Source: Megasphaera sp. UBA5897
GTDB lineage: Bacteria > Bacillota > Negativicutes > Veillonellales > Megasphaeraceae
Assembly (NCBI GenBank): GCA_002431345.1
Contig: DJEN01000037.1
Span: 17,106 to 23,927, forward strand
Reading direction: 5' to 3'
Length of the DNA stretch: 6,822 bases
The position numbers and the translations under genes are program-made. The notes below the pieces were generated by a model. That model saw only the letters and a program-made list of their open reading frames with translations. It made no database searches and was not told the DNA's origin. Position 1 is the first letter of the stretch. Each line of letters opens with the position of its first letter. Shown one piece after another: positions 1 to 6,460 of the stretch.

Positions 1-153
1 CGGGCTGTTGAACTGGCCCAGCCGGGAGACATTGTACTGATTGCCGGCAAGGGACATGAAACCTATCAGATTTTGAAAAACGGCACTATTCATTTTGATG
101 ACCGTGAAGAAGCTCGCAAGGCCGTTTTGGCACTGCATAAGGGAGATAAATAA
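1..153 (+). CDS. murE: MurE, UDP-MurNAc-tripeptide ligase (3' end only)
   Basis: This is the last 50 codons and TAA stop of a gene whose start lies before the window. MurE is the cytoplasmic ATP-dependent ligase that adds the third stem-peptide residue to UDP-MurNAc-L-Ala-D-Glu. The visible part is the end of the C-terminal ligase domain. It contains AGKGHETYQ (fragment residues 15-23) and FDDRE (32-36), both typical of the MurE C-terminus. In E. coli MurE the Gly and Glu of GKGHE contact meso-diaminopimelate, so their presence favours a meso-DAP rather than an L-Lys enzyme. The deciding DNPR motif lies upstream and cannot be seen. The stop shares its last A with the murF start (TAATG), a typical translational-coupling junction. 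The family is clear; the substrate is an inference. Confidence 0.93.
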   Translation, partial: RAVELAQPGDIVLIAGKGHETYQILKNGTIHFDDREEARKAVLALHKGDK

Positions 154-1526
154 TGGCTATGTTTACAATTCATGAAGTAGAAGAAGCGACGGAAGGGGTG
201 CTGCTGGCACCTTGTACGAAAGATGCGGTTTTTTCTGAAGTAGATACGGATACCCGCGCGATTGCCGATGGTTCGCTGTTTGTGGCATTTAAGGGAGAAC
301 GTTTTGACGGCCATAACTTTGTCCTGCAGGCGCTGCAGGACGGTGCCGCAGGCGCGGTTGTTTCTGAAGTCCGTGATGAATATAAAACAGTCGATGCACC
401 GATTTTTGTCGTCAAGGATACTGTAGCGGCCTATCAAGGGCTGGCACGGTTCCATCGCCGCCGCTTTGCCATTCCCGTGATTGCCGTAACCGGTTCTGTC
501 GGCAAGACATCGACACGGAATCTGATTGCTACGGTATTGGCACAGAAATATACAGTGTTGCAGACAGAAAAGAATTTTAATAATGAAATCGGCTTGCCAA
601 AAACGCTGCTGCAGTTGACGAAAGACCATCAGGCCTGCGTCGTTGAAATGGGAATGCGCGGCTTGGGGCAGATACAAGCCTTGGCAGCGATTGCTGAACC
701 GACCATAGGCGTTGTAACCAATGTCGGTAAAAGCCATATTGAATTGTTGGGTTCTCAAGAAAACATTGCCAAAGCGAAGAGTGAATTGGTACAGGCTCTA
801 GATGCCCAGGGAACAGCTGTTTTAAATGAAGATGATGATTTTGTGCGTCCGATGGCATTGCTTTGCAGAGGCAGCGTTATTTCCTATGGAACGAAAGAAA
901 CTGCCGCTGTACGGGCAGATGACGTGCGCATGGATAAATCAGGCCTTCACTTTACGTGTCACTGTGCTGACAAAACGTTTGCCGTTCAGGTGCCGGTGAT
1001 TGGCCGCCACCATGTATATAATGCGCTGGCTGCGATTGCTGTTGGACAGCTTGTCGGATTGACAGCAGAACAAATGCAGCAGGGGCTGGCTTCTTATAAA
1101 GGCGTGCCGCTGCGGGAAGAATTAGTCCATATCGGACCGTATACGTTTATTAATGACTCATATAACGCCAATCCTGCTTCGATGAGCAGTGCCGTTCATA
1201 CGTTGGCAGCACTGACGCAGGGACGCAAGATTGCTGTATTGGGCGGCATGGGCGAGTTGGGAGATTGGGCTCCTAAAGAACATGCGGCTATCGGTCGGCT
1301 TATCGTGCAGGACCGGATTGACGTGTTGATTACGCTGGGTGATTTGGGCGCTTATATTGCAGAAGCAGCCCGCCAGGAAGGCATGAAAGCAGTGTATACC
1401 GTACAGACGCATGCTGAGGCGGCGGCTAAACTGCAGGCACTGCTGCAGCCGTCAGACACGATTCTTCTCAAAGGATCGCGCACGTTTGAAATGGAAAAAA
1501 TACTGCCATATTTTGAAAGGAAGTAA
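153..1526 (+). CDS. murF: MurF, UDP-MurNAc-tripeptide:D-Ala-D-Ala ligase
   Basis: MurF is a 457-residue cytoplasmic ligase that attaches the D-Ala-D-Ala made by Ddl to UDP-MurNAc-tripeptide, giving the pentapeptide used by MraY. The N-terminal UDP-binding domain (about 1-105) contains DTR (33-35) and LFVAFKGERFDGHNF (42-56). The ATP-binding domain has the P-loop TGSVGKTST (113-121, Lys118), NNEIGLP (143-149), EMGMR (165-169), NVGKSH (190-195) and AKAKSE (206-211). The C-terminal domain has GRHHVYNAL (284-292), DSYNANP (335-341), a GGMGELG loop near 365 and KGSRTFEME (440-448), all MurF signatures. Length is normal. The ATG at 153 is chosen because GGGAG at 141-145 lies 7 bases upstream; the next in-frame ATG (159) would be too far from it. 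Val replaces the commoner Asn in the P-loop, a variant I recall from Firmicutes MurF. A perfect inverted repeat lies at codons 57-63. Confidence 0.97.
   Translation: MAMFTIHEVEEATEGVLLAPCTKDAVFSEVDTDTRAIADGSLFVAFKGERFDGHNFVLQALQDGAAGAVVSEVRDEYKTVDAPIFVVKDTVAAYQGLARFHRRRFAIPVIAVTGSVGKTSTRNLIATVLAQKYTVLQTEKNFNNEIGLPKTLLQLTKDHQACVVEMGMRGLGQIQALAAIAEPTIGVVTNVGKSHIELLGSQENIAKAKSELVQALDAQGTAVLNEDDDFVRPMALLCRGSVISYGTKETAAVRADDVRMDKSGLHFTCHCADKTFAVQVPVIGRHHVYNALAAIAVGQLVGLTAEQMQQGLASYKGVPLREELVHIGPYTFINDSYNANPASMSSAVHTLAALTQGRKIAVLGGMGELGDWAPKEHAAIGRLIVQDRIDVLITLGDLGAYIAEAARQEGMKAVYTVQTHAEAAAKLQALLQPSDTILLKGSRTFEMEKILPYFERK
321..341 (+). repeat. Perfect 9-bp inverted repeat with 3-nt loop, inside murF
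   Basis: GTCCTGCAG (321-329) and CTGCAGGAC (333-341) are exact reverse complements separated by GCG. In mRNA this would be a compact stem of 9 pairs, 6 of them G-C, extendable by two U-G wobble pairs outward. It lies about 170 bases into murF and encodes VLQALQD, so it may simply reflect two LQ pairs written CTGCAG. There is no T-run after it, so it does not look like an intrinsic terminator. Any function is unknown. Confidence 0.6.
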
Positions 1527-1531
1527 TGTGA

Positions 1532-2497
1532 ATGTTACATACGCTGATGCTGGGATTTGCAGTCAGCTTGATTATAGCGTTAGTACTGGGACGCCCAGTC
1601 ATTTCTCAATTAAAGAAATTTCATGCCCGCCAATCAGAACGGGAAGAAGGTCCGCAGAGCCATAAATACAAAGCAGGTACACCTACGATGGGCGGTATTT
1701 TGATTTTAGTGGCCGTCATTGTTTCTTGTTTTATTTTTAACCCTTGGGATTTGCGAAAAGGGCTGGCCTTGTTTTTGATGTTTGGTCATGGTGTCATTGG
1801 CTTTTTAGATGACAGTATCAAAGCGGTTAAGCATCGCAATTTGGGACTGACGGCTAAACAAAAAATGCTGGGGCAGTTTGTCATGGCAGCCGTATTTTGT
1901 TACATCTTAGATGCGTTCCTGCAGTTTCCGACAACGCTTTGGATTCCGTTTACGTCTTGGAACATTGACTTAGGCTGGGCATATTATGTCTTTGTATTTG
2001 TTATGATTGTCGGTACGAGCAATGCCGTGAATTTGACAGACGGCTTGGACGGCTTGGCAGCAGGGTCTTGCGCGATTACTTCCGTAGCCTACGTCGTCAT
2101 TGCCATTGCACTGGGATATGCGAACTTTGCCGTGTTTGGTGCAGCCCTTACAGGGGCCTGCCTGGGCTTCTTGTTCTTTAATCAGCATCCAGCCAAGATG
2201 TTTATGGGCGACACCGGTTCCTTAGCATTAGGCGGTGCGCTGGCAGCAATGGCTATTTTGACTAAAACAGAATTGCTGCTCATTATTGCCGGCGGGCTTT
2301 ATGTGATTGAAGCCCTATCGGTTATTATCCAAGTTGTTTCTTTCAAGACACGCGGTGTCCGTGTATTCAAAATGAGCCCGATTCATCATCATTTTGAATT
2401 GTCCGGATGGAGTGAGGTCAAAGTTGTCACTGTGTTTTGGAGTTTTTCAGCAATTATGGCTATTGCAGCGATTATTGTTGTCTTGTCTTGTAAATAA
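1532..2497 (+). CDS. mraY: MraY, phospho-MurNAc-pentapeptide transferase
   Basis: MraY is an integral inner-membrane enzyme that transfers phospho-MurNAc-pentapeptide from UDP to undecaprenyl phosphate, forming lipid I and releasing UMP. The 321-residue length matches the short Firmicutes form (proteobacterial MraY is about 360). About ten hydrophobic segments fit the known fold, at roughly 5-24, 55-70, 76-92, 112-130, 150-166, 179-196, 198-216, 231-246, 248-270 and 299-319. Signatures are GPQSHKYKAGTPTMGG (40-55), FLDDSIK with the paired Asp93/94, NLTDGLDGLAAG (167-178), FFNQHPAKMFMGDTGS (215-230, Asp227) and SPIHHHFE with His285-287. The acidic residues and the HHH loop form the Mg2+/active site in the family. 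The ATG at 1532 lies 8 bases after AGGAAG (1518-1523). An upstream in-frame ATG at 1526 is followed at once by TGA, which excludes a longer protein. Confidence 0.97.
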   Translation: MLHTLMLGFAVSLIIALVLGRPVISQLKKFHARQSEREEGPQSHKYKAGTPTMGGILILVAVIVSCFIFNPWDLRKGLALFLMFGHGVIGFLDDSIKAVKHRNLGLTAKQKMLGQFVMAAVFCYILDAFLQFPTTLWIPFTSWNIDLGWAYYVFVFVMIVGTSNAVNLTDGLDGLAAGSCAITSVAYVVIAIALGYANFAVFGAALTGACLGFLFFNQHPAKMFMGDTGSLALGGALAAMAILTKTELLLIIAGGLYVIEALSVIIQVVSFKTRGVRVFKMSPIHHHFELSGWSEVKVVTVFWSFSAIMAIAAIIVVLSCK

Positions 2498-2510
2498 ATT
2501 ATTTTATCAT
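2483..2510 (+). promoter_or_regulatory. Weak candidate sigma-70-type promoter ahead of murD
   Basis: TTGTCT (2483-2488) and TATCAT (2505-2510) are separated by 16 bases and match the -35 and -10 consensus at 4/6 and 5/6 positions. They overlap the end of mraY and its AT-rich trailer, which is the most AT-rich and longest gap in the window. A transcript from here would start just ahead of the murD ribosome binding site and serve murD-murG-murC-ddl. AT-rich sequence gives such matches easily, so this is a suggestion only; main transcription is expected from upstream of the window. Confidence 0.22.
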
Positions 2511-2517
2511 TCATATA

Positions 2518-2524
2518 AAGCGGG
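2518..2524 (+). promoter_or_regulatory. Ribosome binding site deciding the murD start
   Basis: AAGCGGG matches AAGGAGG imperfectly and ends 8 bases before the ATG at 2533. The longer possible start, GTG at 2524, overlaps this site and would have no Shine-Dalgarno at usable distance. The later ATG at 2542 has no good site either. This is why the murD start is set at 2533. Confidence 0.55.
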
Positions 2525-2532
2525 TGTACAGT

Positions 2533-3900
2533 ATGAGCATAATGGATTTTTCTGGAAAAAAGATATTGGTTATTGGTGCTGGAATCAGCGGCCGAGCTGC
2601 ATCAATGGCATTGGTTCGCCATGGCGGACAGGTTGTTTTAAATGATGTGAAAGCAATCGACGCCAGCGAGGCACCGTGGACAGAGATAGCGGCGGCAGGC
2701 GTACAGCTGGTGTTTGGCAGTCAGGATGTATCCTTGCTGGACGGTACGGACATTGTGGTTCCTTCCCCGGTCATTTCTCCGGAAATCCCCATTATGCAAG
2801 AAGCAATACGGCGGCAGCTGCCTGTTTGGAGTGAAGTAGAAGTAGCCTGCCGCGTAACGGATGCAGATATATTGGGTGTAACAGGTACAAACGGCAAAAC
2901 CACGACGACGACACTGCTCGGTGAAATTATGAAAGCTTCGGGACGTCGGACTGTCGTAGGCGGTAATATTGGTATCGGCCTTTCTGAGCAGGCTGAAGAT
3001 TTGCCTGCCGATGCTGTCGTAGTGGCAGAGCTGTCAAGCTTTCAGCTGGAATTTACGCAGACGATGAAAGCCAAAGCTGCGACGATTTTGAATATTACGC
3101 CGGACCATTTGGACCGTCATCATACGATGGAAGCGTATGCGGCAGCCAAAGAACGGATTTTCCGCAATCAGGATAAAACGGACTATGCGGTGCTAAATTA
3201 TGATGACGAACGCGTTAAAGCCATGGAAGCTGATATGACAGGCAATGTCGTTTGGTTTTCAACGCAGGGAGAAGTTCCCGCAGGTGCTTTTTATAAAGAC
3301 GGCAAGCTGATACTGCGTATGAATGGCACAGATACTTTGATTTGCCGGGAAACAGACTTGCATCTGTTTGGCAGTCACAATATTCAAAACTGTCTGGCAG
3401 CGTCCTTACTGGCGTATACAGCCGGTGTAACGCTGGATACGATACGCACGGTTTTACAATCTTTTAAAGGTGTAGAACATCGACTGGAAAAAGTGCGGAC
3501 GATTCACGGCGTAACCTATTACAACGATTCTAAAGGCACCAATACCGATGCATCTATCAAGGCACTGGAAGCATTTCCGCAGGGGCATTTGATTTTGATT
3601 GCCGGCGGCTATGACAAAATGACACCTTTGGATGAATTTATGGCACTGGCTGCCAAACGGGTCGATACGCTGATTTTGATTGGCAAGGCTGCCGACCGGT
3701 TTGAAGAAGCGGCTAAAAAAGCAGGAGTGGCCGATATTCGCCGCACTGGCTACAGTATGGAAGGTGCTGTCATGTTAGCACGCAAGATTGCCAAGGCACC
3801 ACAGTCCGTGCTGCTTTCACCAGCCTGCTCCAGTTTTGATATGTATGATAATTTTGAACAACGGGGACGAGTCTTCAAGGGCATCGTCAATGCAATATAA
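2533..3900 (+). CDS. murD: MurD, UDP-MurNAc-L-Ala:D-Glu ligase
   Basis: MurD is a cytoplasmic ligase that adds D-glutamate to UDP-MurNAc-L-Ala using ATP. With the ATG at 2533 it has 455 residues, normal for the family; a GTG at 2524 would add three. The N-terminal Rossmann-like UDP domain opens with KILVIGAGISG (10-20) and NDVK (37-40). The central ATPase domain has the P-loop TGTNGKTTT (117-125, Lys122), GNIG (144-147), ELSSFQLE (166-173), NITPDHLDRH (187-196) and AAKERIF with Lys206. Lys206 aligns with the carbamylated Lys198 of E. coli MurD. The C-terminal domain has EHRLE, NDSKGTN (331-337), IAGGYDK and SPACSSFDMYDNFEQRG (429-445), the D-Glu-binding region of the family. It follows mraY after 35 bases and precedes murG directly. 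In many bacteria ftsW or spoVE lies between murD and murG; none is present here. No missing key residue was seen. Confidence 0.97.
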   Translation: MSIMDFSGKKILVIGAGISGRAASMALVRHGGQVVLNDVKAIDASEAPWTEIAAAGVQLVFGSQDVSLLDGTDIVVPSPVISPEIPIMQEAIRRQLPVWSEVEVACRVTDADILGVTGTNGKTTTTTLLGEIMKASGRRTVVGGNIGIGLSEQAEDLPADAVVVAELSSFQLEFTQTMKAKAATILNITPDHLDRHHTMEAYAAAKERIFRNQDKTDYAVLNYDDERVKAMEADMTGNVVWFSTQGEVPAGAFYKDGKLILRMNGTDTLICRETDLHLFGSHNIQNCLAASLLAYTAGVTLDTIRTVLQSFKGVEHRLEKVRTIHGVTYYNDSKGTNTDASIKALEAFPQGHLILIAGGYDKMTPLDEFMALAAKRVDTLILIGKAADRFEEAAKKAGVADIRRTGYSMEGAVMLARKIAKAPQSVLLSPACSSFDMYDNFEQRGRVFKGIVNAI

Positions 3901-3913
3901 TTAGGTGAAAAGT

Positions 3914-3919
3914 GGGGGA
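3914..3919 (+). promoter_or_regulatory. Ribosome binding site deciding the murG start
   Basis: GGGGGA ends 7 bases before the ATG at 3927 and is the best Shine-Dalgarno-like run in the murD-murG gap. The frame stays open back to a GTG at 3912, but that codon overlaps this run and its own candidate, AGGTGA (3903-3908), is only 3 bases away. The ATG also places the start right at the conserved MurG N-terminus, RRVIISGGGTGGH. Confidence 0.6.
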
Positions 3920-3926
3920 CAAAACC

Positions 3927-5045
3927 ATGCGTCGAGTCATTATTTCCGGCGGCGGAACAGGCGGCCATATATATCCGGCAATTACTATTGCACGGGCTAT
4001 TGCTGATATTGAACCAACTGAATTTTTATATGTCGGTTCTAAAATTGGGCTGGAAAATACGTTAATTCCTAAAGAAGGACTGCCTTTTGTCACACTGGAT
4101 GTTCGCGGGCTGGAACGAAAGATTTCCTTCCGCAACCTGGTGACATTGGGAAAAACAGCAGGCAGCCTGTTTAAAGCAGAATCTATTATTCGGCATTTTA
4201 AGCCGGATGTTGTTATTGGCACGGGCGGATTTGTCTGCGGTCCTGTGCTGTTGGCAGCCAGCCTTAGCGGAATTCCGACACTGATTCAGGAACAAAACGT
4301 CATTCCTGGCGTCACCAACACGATTTTAAGTAAGTTTGTCAATCGTGTTGCTTTGGGATACCAGGAAGCAGCGAATCGGTTTAAGAAAAAAAATATTTTG
4401 GTTTATACCGGCAATCCTGTCCGGAAAGATATTCTTACGGTGACCAAAGAATGCGGCAGAGAATATTTGGGCCTGGATGCGCATAAATTTACGCTTCTTG
4501 TAGCCGGCGGCAGCCGCGGCGCTCGCAGTATCAATACGGCTATGATTGAAGTACATAAATATTTTAAAGATGACGATACGATACAGATTTTGCATGTTAC
4601 AGGCGATCATGAATATGACCGTGTTGTAAAACAGCTGGATGGCATTGACGGCAAAGGCCGCTATGGCAAAGGCAGCCGTATCATTCCGTATCTGCATCAC
4701 ATGCCGTCAGCACTGGCAGCTGCTGATTTGGCTGTATACCGGGCTGGCGCCGTAGGGTTGGCAGAGCTGACTGTACGCGGTGTACCATCTATTTTAATTC
4801 CCTATCCGTATGCAGCAGAAGATCATCAGCGGTATAACGCACAGGCGCTTGTGATGTGCGGTGCGGCCAAGATGATTTTGGATAAAATGCTGACAGGACG
4901 CGATTTATTGGAAGAAATTTTACATTTAAAAGAAGATCCAGGTGCTTTAGATGCAATGGCAAAAGCCAGCAAAGCGCTGGGAAAACCACAGGCCGCTCAG
5001 GATATTGCCCGCTTGGCATTATCCATTGCCCGTCATCGTCACTGA
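3927..5045 (+). CDS. murG: MurG, lipid I GlcNAc transferase
   Basis: MurG is a peripheral membrane GT-B glycosyltransferase of family GT28. It adds GlcNAc from UDP-GlcNAc to lipid I, making lipid II on the inner face of the membrane. With the ATG at 3927 it has 372 residues, normal for the family. The N-terminal domain carries the first glycine loop GGGTGGHIYPA (8-18, catalytic-region His14), the second loop GTGGFVCGP (98-106) and QEQNVIPGVTN (EQN at 122-124). The linker has TGNPVR. The C-terminal UDP-GlcNAc domain has the third loop AGGSRGA (193-199), RAGAVGLAEL (272-281, Glu280 matching the ribose-binding Glu of E. coli) and ILIPYPYAAEDHQRYNA, ending at residue 305. The RAGA segment reads Y-RAGAVG where S-RAGAxT is commoner, probably a lineage feature. 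A small glycine/basic loop, GKGRYGKGS (242-250), is written with a duplicated 9-base unit. Confidence 0.97.
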   Translation: MRRVIISGGGTGGHIYPAITIARAIADIEPTEFLYVGSKIGLENTLIPKEGLPFVTLDVRGLERKISFRNLVTLGKTAGSLFKAESIIRHFKPDVVIGTGGFVCGPVLLAASLSGIPTLIQEQNVIPGVTNTILSKFVNRVALGYQEAANRFKKKNILVYTGNPVRKDILTVTKECGREYLGLDAHKFTLLVAGGSRGARSINTAMIEVHKYFKDDDTIQILHVTGDHEYDRVVKQLDGIDGKGRYGKGSRIIPYLHHMPSALAAADLAVYRAGAVGLAELTVRGVPSILIPYPYAAEDHQRYNAQALVMCGAAKMILDKMLTGRDLLEEILHLKEDPGALDAMAKASKALGKPQAAQDIARLALSIARHRH

Positions 5046-5054
5046 GGGGATATG

Positions 5055-5061
5055 TAGGAGG
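5055..5061 (+). promoter_or_regulatory. Strong Shine-Dalgarno ahead of murC, with ambiguous start
   Basis: TAGGAGG is the best Shine-Dalgarno in the window, but its position is awkward. It abuts an in-frame ATG at 5062 with no spacing and lies 12 bases before the next in-frame ATG at 5074. The second is usable though long, so 5074 is preferred. The alternative is ATG 5062 served by GAGGGGA (5044-5050), which overlaps the murG stop and is 11 bases away. Confidence 0.6.
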
Positions 5062-5073
5062 ATGCGTAAGAGC

Positions 5074-6459
5074 ATGATTAATTTAGATACAATTCAGAAT
5101 ATTCATTTTATAGGCATAGCCGGTGCAGGCATGCGGGCCATTGCCAATATTTTTATAGAAAAAGGATACCATGTTTCCGGTTCTGATATTAAGCAGTCTG
5201 TGATTACGGACCGGTTTGTAAAAAAAGGAGCGCGTATTTGCATTGGGCAGTGTGCGGAAAATTTGCAGGATGCCCAAGTAGTAGTCGTATCTTCTGCTAT
5301 CCGGGATACCAATCCTGAAGTTGTGGAAGCACGCCGCAGACATATTCCGGTTATCCACCGGTCTGATGCGCTGGTACATATCATGAGCTGGGGAAAGGGC
5401 ATTTCCGTAGCCGGTGCGCACGGCAAGACGACCACATCTTCTATGCTGGGACAGGTGTTTGAAGAATGCGGTACAGACCCGACATTGGTTATCGGTGGTG
5501 AAGTCGATTATCTGCACAGCAATTCCATTTTGGGCAAAGGAAAATATGTTATTGCAGAAGCCGATGAAAGCGATGGTACGTTTCTCAAACAGAATCCGTA
5601 TATTGCTGTCGTGACGAATATTGATGCCGACCATATGGACCACTATGGCTCGTTGGCCAATGTCATTGAAGCATTTAAAGAATTTATTCAGAAATTGGAT
5701 GCCCGTGAAGGTACGGCTGTTCTTTGCTTTGAAAACGATAAAATTCGTGCCTTGGCACCATCCTTGCAGCGCCGGTACGTATCGTACGGCATTGCGCAGA
5801 AAGCGGATTATCAGGCAGCTAATTTACACTATGTACAGGGAAAACTGCATTTTGATGTATCGTATCAAGGACAGCTTCTTGGCGAAATCGTATTGTGTGT
5901 TCCTGGCCGCCATAATGCACTGAATGCCTTGGCAACGATTGCTGCAGCCCGGCTTTGTGGCTTGGAATTTGCTGATATTGCTCAGGCATTATCCCATTTC
6001 CATGGAGCTAAACGACGCTTCCAAACCAAAGGGGTTGTGGGAGATGTATGGGTAGTCGATGACTACGCCCACCATCCGACAGAAATCAACGCGACATTGA
6101 CGGCAGCCCGTGATATGGGAACACATCGTGTTGTTTGTCTGTTTCAACCGCATCGGTATACGCGCACTAAGCTGCTGCTTAATCAATACGGGACGGCATT
6201 TGCGAAGGCAGACAAGCTAATTGTTACCGATGTGTACAGTGCCGGAGAAGATCCGATTCCCGGCGTATCAGGCAAACTGATTGCCGATAAAGTAGCAGAA
6301 CAAACAGGACAGGACGTTGCCTATATTCCGCACAAGGAAGATTTGGTAGCCTATCTAAAAGAAAATGCACGGCCTTTTGATTTGGTAATCACGATGGGTG
6401 CCGGCGATATTTACAAAGTTGGCGAACAATACCTGGCCGAAGCAAAGAAAGGAAATTAG
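5074..6459 (+). CDS. murC: MurC, UDP-MurNAc:L-Ala ligase
   Basis: MurC is a cytoplasmic ligase that adds L-alanine to UDP-MurNAc, the first stem-peptide step. With the ATG at 5074 it has 461 residues, or 465 from the ATG at 5062; both are normal. The UDP-binding domain starts with HFIGIAGAGM (11-20) and GSDI, then SSAI and IHRSDAL. The ATPase domain has the P-loop AGAHGKTTTSSM (Lys118), EADESDGTF (162-170, Glu165 matching the catalytic Glu of the family) and TNIDADHMDHYG (181-192). The C-terminal domain has GRHNALNA (278-285), FHGAKRRFQ, VDDYAHHPTEIN (DYAHHPTE at 330-337), FQPHRYTRT (357-365), YSAGEDPIPGVSG and a terminal GAGDI. DYAHHPTE and the HGKTT P-loop are MurC signatures, and the protein lacks the N-terminal wording I expect of the recycling ligase Mpl. 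The first loop is altered: GIAGAGMR instead of the usual GIGGAGMS. The frame stays open back into murG (ATG 4951), but that extension does not resemble MurC. Confidence 0.96.
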   Translation: MINLDTIQNIHFIGIAGAGMRAIANIFIEKGYHVSGSDIKQSVITDRFVKKGARICIGQCAENLQDAQVVVVSSAIRDTNPEVVEARRRHIPVIHRSDALVHIMSWGKGISVAGAHGKTTTSSMLGQVFEECGTDPTLVIGGEVDYLHSNSILGKGKYVIAEADESDGTFLKQNPYIAVVTNIDADHMDHYGSLANVIEAFKEFIQKLDAREGTAVLCFENDKIRALAPSLQRRYVSYGIAQKADYQAANLHYVQGKLHFDVSYQGQLLGEIVLCVPGRHNALNALATIAAARLCGLEFADIAQALSHFHGAKRRFQTKGVVGDVWVVDDYAHHPTEINATLTAARDMGTHRVVCLFQPHRYTRTKLLLNQYGTAFAKADKLIVTDVYSAGEDPIPGVSGKLIADKVAEQTGQDVAYIPHKEDLVAYLKENARPFDLVITMGAGDIYKVGEQYLAEAKKGN

Positions 6460-6460
6460 C

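Noticed and set aside
90..758. Long minus-strand open frame (222 codons) opposite murE/murF
   Set aside because: It lies fully opposite coding sequence with strong family motifs. Its translation is rich in Cys, His and Arg with no recognisable domain, as expected for an antisense shadow.
2492..2504. AAATAA-A-TTATTT palindrome after mraY as a terminator
   Set aside because: The stem is all A-T with a 1-base loop, so it cannot form a stable terminator hairpin, and no T-run follows a GC-rich stem.
2524..2532. GTG start for murD, three residues longer
   Set aside because: It overlaps the only Shine-Dalgarno-like run, which is well spaced for the ATG at 2533.
3912..3926. GTG start for murG, five residues longer
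   Set aside because: The GGGGGA run fits the ATG at 3927, which also matches the usual MurG N-terminus.
4951..5073. N-terminal extension of MurC starting inside murG
   Set aside because: The frame is open, but the extra residues overlap the end of murG and do not resemble MurC. Good start signals exist at 5062/5074.
5083..5643. Minus-strand open frame (186 codons) opposite murC
   Set aside because: It overlaps the MurC N-terminal and P-loop coding region, has no recognisable motif and no own context. It is a shadow of murC.
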